DNA from: PSRJ01 sp964554945
Lineage (GTDB): Bacteria; Acidobacteriota; Terriglobia; Bryobacterales; Bryobacteraceae
Length of the DNA stretch: 64,000 bases
Assembly (NCBI GenBank): GCA_964554945.1
Contig: CAZKQQ010000003.1
Location: 27,475-91,474 of the forward strand
Direction: 5' to 3'
Numbering within the stretch: the first letter of the stretch is position 1; the number at the start of each line of letters is the position of its first letter. Below are positions 43,060 through 51,111 of the stretch, in pieces. The position numbers were made by a program, and so were the translations under genes. Under the pieces are notes generated by a model. That model saw nothing but the letters and a program-made list of their open reading frames with translations, was not told the origin of the DNA and did no database searches.

Positions 43060-43709
43060 CCCGCCATGGCCAGGAATTGCTTCGCCTCTTTGAGAGTCCG
43101 CGCCGCATACCGCACATGCCGCAACGCTTCGTCTCGCGTGGAGTCGCCCCTGTACAGCACATAACCCAACAACCAGTGCGCCAGCGCGCTCTGCGAGCCA
43201 AACTCCAGGGATCGCCGCGCGTGTTGTTCCGCGCCGGCCGGATCTCCCAGCTGGAACAAAACCAAGCCGAGGTTATACTGAGCGCTCCAGGAATTCGGAT
43301 CCAACTCCACCGCGCGTTCAAACGCCGGCTTGGCTTCCTCAAAACGTCCCATCCATCCGTATTCTGCCCCGAGCTGATTGTAGGCGGCTGCGAAAAGAGG
43401 GTCGATCTGCACGGCCGCCTGCAACGCCGCCGCCGCTCCCACGTGATCGCGCGACTTTGATGATTTCATGGCTCGCTCGAACGATTTCTGCGCCGCCTTG
43501 GGCACCTTGTGCTGTAGTCCGTAGACGGAGATCGATTCGCCCGAGGGCCGCTCCGGCGCACGGTCTATTTCCATCGGAGCGGCTCTCCGCTCCACCAGAC
43601 CCCGCAGTTGAGATTCCAGCTCCACCTCCACCTCTGTGGGCGTCTGCGGGTACTTCTGCGCCAAGCAGGTCCAGCACGCCAGTATGACGATTGCCCAGCC
43701 TTTCACCAT
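43053..43709 (-). CDS. TPR-repeat secreted protein
   Basis: 218 residues. The start at 43709 is fixed by GGAGGGGAC directly before the ATG; the longer frame is not needed. A signal peptide covers residues 1-17. Three to four tetratricopeptide repeats span residues ~75-210, with consecutive helices AAYNQLGAEYGWMGRFEEAK, AQYNLGLVLFQLGDPAGAEQ and AHWLLGYVLYRGDSTRDEAL. Such proteins are protein-protein scaffolds in the periplasm. Its end overlaps the GH20 gene in the opposite direction, so the two transcripts meet. No partner can be named. Confidence 0.8.
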   Translation of the reverse strand: MVKGWAIVILACWTCLAQKYPQTPTEVEVELESQLRGLVERRAAPMEIDRAPERPSGESISVYGLQHKVPKAAQKSFERAMKSSKSRDHVGAAAALQAAVQIDPLFAAAYNQLGAEYGWMGRFEEAKPAFERAVELDPNSWSAQYNLGLVLFQLGDPAGAEQHARRSLEFGSQSALAHWLLGYVLYRGDSTRDEALRHVRYAARTLKEAKQFLAMAGQ

Positions 43710-43836
43710 GTCCCCTCCGGTCTGATCTGGCTTTGTCCCGCTCGCGGCTGGGAGAGGACGCGACTTGGAAAGCGCCAGGCAGTAGCGGATATTCCGCAAA
43801 ACCGCCTGCGCCGAAAGCGCTATGGTTCTGAGACGC

Positions 43837-44496
43837 TCAGCTGCCGTGAAAAGTGCGCAGCAGATCTTGCGCCGTGTCCGCCAGGGTTTTCCGCCGGTGG
43901 CGGCTCAGTTTCCTTAGATGCTCATAAGCCTGCTGCTCGGTCCACCCGTGCCTGGCTTGCAGAATTCCCTTCGCCCGCTCTACCAGCTTGCGCTGCCCGA
44001 GCCGGTCGCTCACTACGTTGAGATCCCGGCGCAGCTTTCCAATCTCGGAGGTCATCCAGGTCGCGAGCGCTGCCAACCGAAGCGTGGATGACATCTCTCG
44101 AGTGATCCCCGTGCGCGGCGTCTGCCCGAATCCAAATCCGAATGCGATGATCACCTTCAATCCGTGTTCAGGCCAGGGAACTAGCAGGAAAGAACTGGCA
44201 ACCGGGGCAGCGGTCCGGTTGAGGAACTGACCGATGGTGCTCTCACCCGATACCGGCCTGTCGAATGCCTCCAAATCGGGCAGCATGTCGTCTTCTGTTT
44301 TAAGCTCGACCGGCGCTCCTCCCAAAGCCGGCCAGTGATATACCATCCGAATCGATCGGCTGTTCTCGGCCAGTACGACCGAGACACAATGCGCTCCCAC
44401 TTCGCGCACCACGCCGGCAAGAGCGTAAAGCCCATCCCTCAGGCAACAATCTAGCGGGGCCGCGGCATAGGATGCGTCAGGCGCCATACCTGTCAT
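43837..44496 (-). CDS. GAF-ANTAR transcription antiterminator
   Basis: 219 residues. The first ~150 residues fold as a GAF-like sensor domain (GLYALAGVVREVGAHCVSVV, then SSFLLVPWPEHGLKVIIAFG). The last ~60 (QRKLVERAKGILQARHGWTE, then QAYEHLRKLSRHRRKTLADT) are an ANTAR domain, with the conserved A-K-G-I-L helix and the A-Y-x-x-L-R core. ANTAR proteins bind paired hairpins in leader RNA and prevent termination. The target is not obvious, but a nested stem-loop lies just upstream (44560-44606) in the same transcript. A second in-frame ATG is nine bases inside. The gene follows the small redox-like gene in the same direction with a 200-base spacer. Confidence 0.9.
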   Translation of the reverse strand: MTGMAPDASYAAAPLDCCLRDGLYALAGVVREVGAHCVSVVLAENSRSIRMVYHWPALGGAPVELKTEDDMLPDLEAFDRPVSGESTIGQFLNRTAAPVASSFLLVPWPEHGLKVIIAFGFGFGQTPRTGITREMSSTLRLAALATWMTSEIGKLRRDLNVVSDRLGQRKLVERAKGILQARHGWTEQQAYEHLRKLSRHRRKTLADTAQDLLRTFHGS

Positions 44497-44559
44497 CTAT
44501 AACTACGTTCTGAACCGGCAAAAGTTAGCCGTGACGGCGTTGTCAGGGAAATGGGCACC

Positions 44560-44606
44560 GAGGCTGGCACCGGGCGGATCGACCAGAATCCGCGACAGCC
44601 AGCCTC
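44560..44606 (-). promoter_or_regulatory. Nested stem-loop, candidate leader RNA before the ANTAR gene
   Basis: GAGGCTGGC (44560-44568) pairs with its complement at 44598-44606, and inside it GCGGAT (44574-44579) pairs with 44588-44593 around an eight-base loop. It lies in the 200-base spacer between the small redox-like gene and the ANTAR gene. The loop does not match the A-x-x-G-x-x hexaloop of classical ANTAR targets. Read on the minus strand no T run follows, so it is not a simple terminator. Confidence 0.45.
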
Positions 44607-44696
44607 TTTCAAGAAACAATCGCGCTATATAAGACGATGGCCCGCGCGCTTTTGTGCCCTCGATTTTGAATTTTTTTGGGGACGGCGGGAGAACGT

Positions 44697-45122
44697 TTAT
44701 TGAGCGGATTTGCCGGCAGGCAGAAATTCAATAGACTTGACAGTTGCCAGGTCCAGCTTGTCACTGCCGCCGGAGGGATTTGCGAGGTATAGCACACGGA
44801 AATCCCAAACGAGCGACCGCCGCTGCGCGATTCCGTTTTTGAGAACAAACAAGGCATCCTCCGCATTCGCATCTTGAATCGAAGCCAGGGCATCGAAGCG
44901 CGTTGTCACCGCAGCATCGCCTTTTGCCTTGGCTTTGATCGCGACCCGCGAACAAATCGCCGTCGGGCATCCGACGCCCTCCAGGTTGGCCATGTGGGTT
45001 GTCCCGTCGGGTAAGGTAACCTTCGCGATTATCCCGCTCCGGTCGGTCGGTCCGCCCATTATCAGCAATGGAAACAACAGACCCATCGCGGTGCAAGTCA
45101 CGCGCAGCGCGTTGATCTTCAT
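44697..45122 (-). CDS. Small secreted protein, possible redox or SH-rich target
   Basis: 141 residues. The start at 45122 is supported by AGGAAG seven bases before the ATG. A signal peptide runs to about residue 24. The mature part includes VGCPTAICSRVAIKAKAKGD with two cysteines and VWDFRVLYLANPSGGSDKL in a beta-rich context. I do not recognise a family. It follows the TlpA-like gene by 13 bases and sits in the same direction as the ECF sigma factor, so it may be a target or component of that redox module. Confidence 0.55.
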   Translation of the reverse strand: MKINALRVTCTAMGLLFPLLIMGGPTDRSGIIAKVTLPDGTTHMANLEGVGCPTAICSRVAIKAKAKGDAAVTTRFDALASIQDANAEDALFVLKNGIAQRRSLVWDFRVLYLANPSGGSDKLDLATVKSIEFLPAGKSAQ

Positions 45123-45135
45123 ATTTGTCTTCCTT

Positions 45136-45879
45136 TCATTGTTCATTCAGTAAGGTTTCAATAGCCCTTTGATATTCGCTGCGGCGGCACAGGCCCACGT
45201 GTACCACGGCGATGCGGCCCGACTTGTCGATGATCATTGTGGTCGGCAGTGACTCCACTCCCTCATACCGGCCGGTTACTTCGTCATTGGACAGCAATAC
45301 CGGATAGTTCACCTTCTTCTCCTCGATGTAAGGCTGCACCGCCTTCCAGCCATCTTCATCGAGCGAAATGCCGAGCACCTGGAAACCGCGGCCCCCGTGC
45401 ATCTGCTGAAACTCGATGAACCACGGAATCTCCGTGCGGCAGGGTGCGCACCAGGTAGCCCAGAAGTTCAGCAGAACCACTTTCCCTCGATAGTCGGAGA
45501 GTTTCACGGGCGCGCCAGCGGCGTCGGTCAGCTCGAAATCCGGCGCGATCTTTCGGTGCTCGGGAGAGATATAGGCGACACTCGCGGCAGGTTTTACCAG
45601 GAGAAGCTGGCGTACCCAACTCGTCTCGCTGGCACATACCGAAACGCATCGTTGCGCGAAGGCCCTTGTGACTGGAGTTGCCATCATCGTAACGCAAGCT
45701 GCCGCGGCGCTCACCGTCACCCACATCCACCTTCGATGGCGCACGCCCACGCGTTGACGCGATTCTCTCAGCCGGGCTAGCCCGCGCTGCACATCCGGCT
45801 GGCACATCCTTTCCGGGTTGAGGGTATCGAGACGCTCATCCACCCACTGGCCGATGTTCATTTCTTCATTGCGGTCCAT
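45136..45879 (-). CDS. Membrane-anchored TlpA-like thioredoxin with anti-sigma-like cytosolic tail
   Basis: 247 residues. Residues 1-49 are charged and predicted cytosolic (MNIGQWVDERLDTLNPERMC region), a size and character typical of short anti-sigma tails. A transmembrane helix spans ~51-75 (WMWVTVSAAAACVTMMATPV). The periplasmic C-terminal domain is a thioredoxin of the TlpA/ResA class, with VVLLNFWATWCAPCRTEIPW giving the active-site pair C144/C147 and SLPTTMIIDKSGRI the cis-proline loop. It reduces or senses disulfides. Its start overlaps the ECF sigma gene by 14 bases, so it is translationally coupled. This is the classical position of an anti-sigma factor. The regulatory role is inferred. 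Confidence 0.82.
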   Translation of the reverse strand: MDRNEEMNIGQWVDERLDTLNPERMCQPDVQRGLARLRESRQRVGVRHRRWMWVTVSAAAACVTMMATPVTRAFAQRCVSVCASETSWVRQLLLVKPAASVAYISPEHRKIAPDFELTDAAGAPVKLSDYRGKVVLLNFWATWCAPCRTEIPWFIEFQQMHGGRGFQVLGISLDEDGWKAVQPYIEEKKVNYPVLLSNDEVTGRYEGVESLPTTMIIDKSGRIAVVHVGLCRRSEYQRAIETLLNEQ

Positions 45880-46441
45880 ATCGTTTCACGTATTCCTTTC
45901 GGAACGCCTGTTGCGCGCGGCTGAGCAATGTTCCCACCGATACCGGATTCAATTTCAGCGCGACGGCCAGTTCTTCATAGGTGAGACCGTCGCTGCGCAG
46001 CACCAGCAGCTCTGCCTGGCGCCGCTCCATCGCGCCCAGTATTTTTCGGACCCGTTCCTGTTCCTCTCTGGCAGCGAATACTTCTTCCGGTGTTGGCGAA
46101 CGTCGAACCAGCGACGCCAGTCGTTCGTACCGCTCCTGTCGCATTTGCCGCCGCAGGTCGTTCAGTCCCGTGCGGACCGCGATCCGGTACAACCAGCCTT
46201 CGACGTTCTCCCGTTTTGCTTTCCGGTCTCGCGACCACTTCAGAAATACCTCGACCGCCAGTTCCTCCGCGCGCGCATGGTCCCGGATCACCCGCATGAT
46301 CACCCGGACAATGCGTGCATATTGCACGCGAAAGACGGCGTCAATGTCCAGCCTCGCCTCGTTGGGGTTCATCGCAACGAGGGCTTCGCTCAGTGCGTCC
46401 ACGCCCCTACAACACCGCTCGACTGGCATTTGTGACAGCAT
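45866..46441 (-). CDS. ECF-type RNA polymerase sigma factor
   Basis: 191 residues. The sigma-2 region is at ~40-105 (YARIVRVIMRVIRDHARAEE, then EGWLYRIAVRTGLNDLRR) and sigma-4 at ~130-185 (RRQAELLVLRSDGLTYEELA, then LKLNPVSVGTLLSRAQQAFR). It directs RNA polymerase to a small regulon, probably under control of the adjoining membrane thioredoxin. Internal ATG codons (residues 5 and 24) are alternative starts. The likely operon is sigma, thioredoxin, small secreted protein; the ANTAR gene may be a fourth member. No promoter can be assigned with confidence. Confidence 0.92.
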   Translation of the reverse strand: MLSQMPVERCCRGVDALSEALVAMNPNEARLDIDAVFRVQYARIVRVIMRVIRDHARAEELAVEVFLKWSRDRKAKRENVEGWLYRIAVRTGLNDLRRQMRQERYERLASLVRRSPTPEEVFAAREEQERVRKILGAMERRQAELLVLRSDGLTYEELAVALKLNPVSVGTLLSRAQQAFRKEYVKRYGPQ

Positions 46442-46983
46442 CCCCGGCGAATTGGACGCGCGGGGACGTCCGATTCTTCTCGGTCACAAAAATTTGTGTG
46501 CCCGTTTCCAACTACTTAGCGGGGTTTCGTGCTGTCTTCCGAGTTTCGCCTGATACTCTGAAATCGAGTAAGAGGTTTGCGTAAGCAAGTCGCAACAGAT
46601 TTTTTCCTGCGCAGGAAGCGTTGCATTGCAGTGATACTGAACTCCCTGTAAGGTCTTACAACCTTAACGGCGGTTCCCCGGGGTGCCCTATGAGCCCCGG
46701 AGGAAGCCGGCGGGGAGACTTTGGAAGATCTTCCATAATACCCTGTGGTGAACGGATAGCTAAGATTGCCGTCCCGCAGGATTTCAGAGAGCCCGGTACC
46801 GAATCGAGCAGGTAAACGTAGCGCCATAAAGCGATTCCAATACCGTCGAAGGTACGGCTCAAGTCATCGGGCGGTCCACAACGCACGGCGAAAAGTCCGC
46901 GAGACCTGGTCTCGTAGCCGGGCCGCCCCGCAACGCTCAGCCGCAGTGTCTTTTTTTTCGCGTTTCAGTAAACTGGCAGGGAC
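46442..46983 (+). other. 542-base gene-free stretch, candidate structured leader of the MetE-like gene
   Basis: No convincing gene in either direction. Several GC-rich palindromes lie here: CCCCGGGG near 46678, GGAAGATCTTCC at 46723-46734, and an inverted repeat CGAGACC/GGTCTCG at 46900-46914. Eight T residues at 46951-46958 stand about 25 bases before the ATG of the MetE-like gene. The arrangement would suit a structured RNA or attenuator, but I could not match it to a known riboswitch. Promoters for the divergent sigma gene must also be in it. Confidence 0.35.
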
Positions 46984-48153
46984 ATGCAGCGAAGCACTCA
47001 TCGGATTCTCACAACCCATTGCGGCAGCCTGCCGCGCCCCAAAGACTTACTCGATTTGATGAAGGCCCGTTTGCAAGGCGAGAAGCACGATTCCGAGATT
47101 TACGACGAGCGCGTGCGCAGCGCCGTGCAGGACATCGTCAAACAACAAATTGAAAGCGGCATCGATATTCCCACTGATGGCGAGCAGGGCAAGCCCGGCT
47201 TTTTCGCCTATGTCCGGGAACGGCTGGAAGGATTCGAGGCCAGGCCCGACGCGCATTTTCCCCGATTTGCCGCCGAGACCAGCGCGTTCCCGGAATACTA
47301 CGCGGAATACATGGGACACGCCATGACCGGGTCGGCGGTGGCGCCTATCGTTCCGCTCGTGTGTACCGGTCCGGTGCGCTATCGCGGCGAAGCCGCCGTG
47401 CGGCGTGACATCGAAAATCTGAGAGCCGCGCTCGCGGGAGCGAAGGCCGAAGAGGTCTTTATGCCATCGGTGGCGCCGAGCGGCGTGGGCTTTAACGAAT
47501 ACTATCGCAGCGAGGAAGAATACTTCGCCGCCGTAGGAGCGGCGATGCGGCACGAATACCAGGCGATTGTGGATGCGGGCTTCATCGTCCAGATCGACGA
47601 TCCGTTTCTCACGGAGGTGTTCAGCCAGCCCATCCTCAGCGCGGCCGAGCGGCGCAAGTCGGCGGAGATGTGGGTCGACGCTCTCAATCACTCTTTGCAG
47701 GGCATCCCGGCGGAGAAGATCCGCTTTCATACCTGCTATGGAATCAATGAAGGACCGCGCGTCCATGATGCGCCGCTCAAAGACATCGTGGATGTCATGC
47801 TGAAGATCAACGCAGGCGCGTATTCTTTTGAAGCCGCCAATGCGCGTCACGAACACGAGTATCACGTTTGGGAAAAGGCAAAGCTTCCTGACGGAAAAAT
47901 TCTGATCCCTGGCGTCATTACGCACGCCAGCAACATCGTCGAGCATCCCGAGTTGATTGCCGAGCGCATCATCCGATACGCGGAGCGCGTAGGCCGCGAA
48001 AATGTAATCGCGGGCAGCGACTGCGGTTTTTCCTCGCAGGCCACCTATCACCCGGAGGTGCATCCCACAGTGATGTGGGAAAAGTTCCGCGCGATGGCGG
48101 AAGGCGCGCGCCTGGCCAGCGCCCGGCTCTGGCGTTCCGCATCCGCGAGTTGA
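46984..48153 (+). CDS. MetE/UROD-superfamily methyltransferase-like protein (cobalamin-independent type)
   Basis: 389 residues, matching the C-terminal catalytic half of cobalamin-independent methionine synthase rather than the full two-domain enzyme. The barrel opens with RILTTHCGSLPRPKDLLDLM and continues through IESGIDIPTDGEQGK and IVDAGFIVQIDDPFL. The zinc-ligand pattern is intact: H-x-C in RFHTCYG, a glutamate in YSFEAANARHEHEY, and a cysteine in GSDCGFSSQA. Related short proteins are archaeal methyltransferases or epoxyalkane:coenzyme M transferases. The methyl or alkyl donor cannot be read from sequence. GGCAGGGAC precedes the ATG. It converges on the KorB gene. Confidence 0.85.
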   Translation: MQRSTHRILTTHCGSLPRPKDLLDLMKARLQGEKHDSEIYDERVRSAVQDIVKQQIESGIDIPTDGEQGKPGFFAYVRERLEGFEARPDAHFPRFAAETSAFPEYYAEYMGHAMTGSAVAPIVPLVCTGPVRYRGEAAVRRDIENLRAALAGAKAEEVFMPSVAPSGVGFNEYYRSEEEYFAAVGAAMRHEYQAIVDAGFIVQIDDPFLTEVFSQPILSAAERRKSAEMWVDALNHSLQGIPAEKIRFHTCYGINEGPRVHDAPLKDIVDVMLKINAGAYSFEAANARHEHEYHVWEKAKLPDGKILIPGVITHASNIVEHPELIAERIIRYAERVGRENVIAGSDCGFSSQATYHPEVHPTVMWEKFRAMAEGARLASARLWRSASAS

Positions 48154-48242
48154 CGCGTCTCCATGAAAAAGCGCCAGCAAATTCACAATCTTCGAGGCGC
48201 AGTCTGAGCCCCCGTCGTCAAACCTCTCGGCAGCGGACCGGC

Positions 48243-49298
48243 CTAGCGGTAATCTTCCTGCAACTTGTCGAGAGCCGTGGAGCCTGGACAAAGCTTCTCG
48301 TACGGCACCTTGATCAGAGCCGTATCCGGAGTCGCGTTCAACTCGTGCAGGTCTGGCACCGTTTCGTCGATGTAGAGCAGGCCCGTGACGATCTCGCCTT
48401 TGCCCTGGCGCTCCTGCATGAAGGAGAAGACTTTCTCCCGGTCGGTGGGATCGTAGTCCGGCGGCACGCCTTTGAATGCGACCACGCTGCCATCGTGCAT
48501 CGTAACGTTCACCGCGCCATTGCTGCCGATGGTCGCGAGGATTTCCGATGCCGGCGCGACGAAATCCGTCTCCGTCGCCGCGCGCGCCTGCTTGCGCACG
48601 TGCATGTAGCTTTTCGTCGAACCTTCGTGATCGTTAAACGTGACGCAGGGGGAGAGCACGTCTACCAGCGCGAAGCCGCGATGCGTCATGGCGGCCTTCA
48701 GGATGGGAACGAGCTGCTCTTTATCTCCGGAGAAGCTGCGGGCAATAAACGTCGCGCCGAGGCTCAGGCCGAGCGAAACCGGGTCGATCGGCGCCATGCG
48801 GTTCGACTCTTTCCGCTTGCTCTTGGAACCCAAATCCGCCGAAGCCGAGAACTGCCCTTTGGTCAGCCCGTACACGCCGTTGTTCTCGATTACGTAGAGA
48901 ATTTTCAGATTGCGGCGAATGGCGTGGCACATATGCCCGAGGCCGATGGAAAGCGAGTCGCCATCGCCGGAAATGCCGATGTAGGTCAGTTCCCGGTTGG
49001 CCGCGTTCGCGCCGGTGGCAATGGGAGCCATCCGGCCATGCGCGGAGTTGAACCCATGCGCGCCGTTGACGAAGTAGGCCGGCGTCTTGGAGGAACACCC
49101 GATGCCGCTCAGCTTGGCGATCAGGTGCGGAGCGAGCGATAGCTCCCAGATCGCGCGGATCAGAGCGGCGGTGATGGAGTCGTGGCCGCATCCCGCGCAC
49201 AGCGTCGACATGGAGCCTTCGTAGTCGCGGACTGTCAGGCCGAGATCGTTGCGCTTGAGACTGGGATGAACGGCGGTGGGCTTAGGGATTGACGGCAA
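48243..49298 (-). CDS. korB: 2-oxoacid:ferredoxin oxidoreductase subunit beta (KorB-like)
   Basis: 351 residues. The thiamine-diphosphate subunit: LCAGCGHDSITAALIRAI carries two cysteines of the family's iron-sulfur cluster, GISGDGDSLSIGLGHMCHAI is the diphosphate-Mg motif (G-D-G followed by acidic and Asn ligands), and ENNGVYGLTKGQFSAS completes it. With KorA it oxidises 2-oxoglutarate or another 2-oxoacid to acyl-CoA plus CO2, or the reverse, with reduced ferredoxin. The start is a TTG at 49298 with GGGAGA upstream, inside the end of KorA (17-base overlap), so the subunits are made in step. The 2-oxoglutarate preference is the usual one for this two-subunit arrangement and is not proven here. 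Confidence 0.92.
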   Translation of the reverse strand: MPSIPKPTAVHPSLKRNDLGLTVRDYEGSMSTLCAGCGHDSITAALIRAIWELSLAPHLIAKLSGIGCSSKTPAYFVNGAHGFNSAHGRMAPIATGANAANRELTYIGISGDGDSLSIGLGHMCHAIRRNLKILYVIENNGVYGLTKGQFSASADLGSKSKRKESNRMAPIDPVSLGLSLGATFIARSFSGDKEQLVPILKAAMTHRGFALVDVLSPCVTFNDHEGSTKSYMHVRKQARAATETDFVAPASEILATIGSNGAVNVTMHDGSVVAFKGVPPDYDPTDREKVFSFMQERQGKGEIVTGLLYIDETVPDLHELNATPDTALIKVPYEKLCPGSTALDKLQEDYR

Positions 49299-51111
49299 GG
49301 GTGGGTTCTCCCATCTGGCTGGTGATGCTTTCGATTACGTGTTTGGCGCTCAGCGGGAACCCGCCGTACACCAATACGGATCGCAGTTTTTCTTTGGGAA
49401 CGCTGGTTTCGAGCGTCAGCAGCGCGCGCAGTTGGGCGTCGCGGTTCTGCTCGATCACGAAGCAAACCTCGTGCTCGTCCAGGAAAGCTTCGACGGCCTC
49501 GCTGAAAGGAAAGCCGCGGACGCGCAGAAAGTCGGCGGCGACGCCTCGCGCGGCCAGCAGGTCAATCGCTTCGCGAACCGCTCCATCGCAGCCGCCGACG
49601 GTGATAATGCCGATGCCGGCGCCCGGCTTGCGGATCACTATCGGTTCCGGCACAAAGCGGGCCGCGGCGCGGTGCTTGCGCGCGAGCCGGTCGATCACTT
49701 CCTGATATTCGTCCGGAATCTCGGTGTATGCGCCGGTCTTGGCGTGGCCCGAACCGCGCGTAAAGTAGGCCAGCTTCGGGTCGATGCCCGGCAGCGTGCG
49801 CGGCGCTACCTGGTTCTCGTCTTCGTTGGTATAGCGCAGGAAGCGCTCCAGCTTTTCCAGTTCCTCCGCGCCAAACACGCGGCCGCGGTCGGGCTTGTAC
49901 GAATCGTCCCACGTCAATCGCGGTACCACCCAGTCGTTCATCCCGATATCGAGGTCGGTCAGGATGAAGACCGGCGTCTGAAAGCGCTCGGCGAGATCGA
50001 ACGCTTTCGGAGCAAGCTCGAAGCACTCGGCGGGATTGGCCGGAAAGAGGCAGATGTGTTTGGTGTCGCCGTGCGAAGCATAGGCGCACTCCAGAATGTC
50101 GCCCTGCTGCGTGCGCGTCGGCATGCCCGTCGACGGTCCCACGCGCTGCACATCGATAATGACCGCCGGGATCTCGGCATAGTAAGCGAGCCCCAGCAGC
50201 TCATTCATGAGCGAGATGCCGGGACCCGCGGTGGAGGTAAAAGCGCGGGCCCCCGCCCACGAGGCGCCGATCACCATGCCGATCGCGGCCAGCTCATCTT
50301 CCGCCTGCAGAATGAGGTAATTATTCTTCCCCGTCTCCGGATCCTTGCGGTATTCCTCGCAGAATTCCTTGAACGCATCCATGGCCGAGGTAGAGGGCGT
50401 GATGGGATACCACGCGGCCACCGTCGCGCCTGCGTACAGACAGCCGAGCGCCGTGGCAGTATTGCCGTCGATCAGAATTTTGTCGCGGTTGGCGTCCATC
50501 TTCTCGAGACGGAACGGCAGCGGCCCGAAGTGCTCTTTAGCGTAATCAAGACCAAGACGCAGCGCCTTCCGGTTAGACTCGCGCAGCGCCTTCTTTGCGG
50601 CGAATTTTTCATCGAGCAGTTGCTCGACAACATCCATATCGATGTCGACAACGGCAATAAGCGCGCCGGCGTACGCGATGTTCTTCATGAGCACGCGCTC
50701 GCGCGGGTCCTTGAATTCTTCGTTGCACATCTGCGACAGCGGCACGCCCAGGTACGTGATGTCGTCGCGAAGCAGAACCGGATCCATCGGCCAGGTGGAG
50801 TCGTACATCAGATAGCCGCCCTCGCGCACTTCGCGCACGTCGCGATCGTACGTCTGCCCGTTCATAGCGACAATCAGGTCGTAATCGAGCGCCCGCGCCG
50901 TGTAGCCATCCTTGCTGACGCGGATCTCATACCACGTCGGCAGTCCCTGGATGTTGGAAGGAAACAGATTTTTTCCGGAGACCGGGATGCCCATGCGAAA
51001 AATGGCCTGCATGATGAGGCCGTTGGCGCTCGCTGATCCGGTCCCGTTGACGTTGGCAAGTTTGAACGCGAAGTCGTTGACTTTGGTTTCGATGCTTAAG
51101 CCGGTACGCAT
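49282..51111 (-). CDS. korA: 2-oxoacid:ferredoxin oxidoreductase subunit alpha, gamma-alpha fusion (KorA-like)
   Basis: 609 residues. The gamma domain is N-terminal (GTGSASANGLIMQAIFRMGI) and covers about 190 residues. The alpha domain follows, with LIDGNTATALGCLYAGATVA, AAWYPITPSTSAMDAFKEF, and the substrate-side segment DVQRVGPSTGMPTRTQQGDI. The gamma-alpha fusion is typical of KorA in aerobes such as mycobacteria. It overlaps KorB downstream by 17 bases and the flavoprotein upstream by 16, so the three genes form one tight operon. No separate delta (ferredoxin) subunit is present. Its role is probably taken by the ferredoxin domains of the flavoprotein. Confidence 0.94.
   Translation of the reverse strand: MRTGLSIETKVNDFAFKLANVNGTGSASANGLIMQAIFRMGIPVSGKNLFPSNIQGLPTWYEIRVSKDGYTARALDYDLIVAMNGQTYDRDVREVREGGYLMYDSTWPMDPVLLRDDITYLGVPLSQMCNEEFKDPRERVLMKNIAYAGALIAVVDIDMDVVEQLLDEKFAAKKALRESNRKALRLGLDYAKEHFGPLPFRLEKMDANRDKILIDGNTATALGCLYAGATVAAWYPITPSTSAMDAFKEFCEEYRKDPETGKNNYLILQAEDELAAIGMVIGASWAGARAFTSTAGPGISLMNELLGLAYYAEIPAVIIDVQRVGPSTGMPTRTQQGDILECAYASHGDTKHICLFPANPAECFELAPKAFDLAERFQTPVFILTDLDIGMNDWVVPRLTWDDSYKPDRGRVFGAEELEKLERFLRYTNEDENQVAPRTLPGIDPKLAYFTRGSGHAKTGAYTEIPDEYQEVIDRLARKHRAAARFVPEPIVIRKPGAGIGIITVGGCDGAVREAIDLLAARGVAADFLRVRGFPFSEAVEAFLDEHEVCFVIEQNRDAQLRALLTLETSVPKEKLRSVLVYGGFPLSAKHVIESITSQMGEPTLAVNP

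Noticed and set aside
46516..46827. Minus-strand frame of 103 codons upstream of the sigma gene
   Set aside because: No recognisable motif, no ribosome site, and it crosses several palindromes; not counted as a gene.
46860..46960. Cobalamin riboswitch
   Set aside because: GGCGAAAAGTCC and CCCGCAAC recall parts of the B12 box, but the remaining conserved parts (GCCACTG and the downstream core) are missing.
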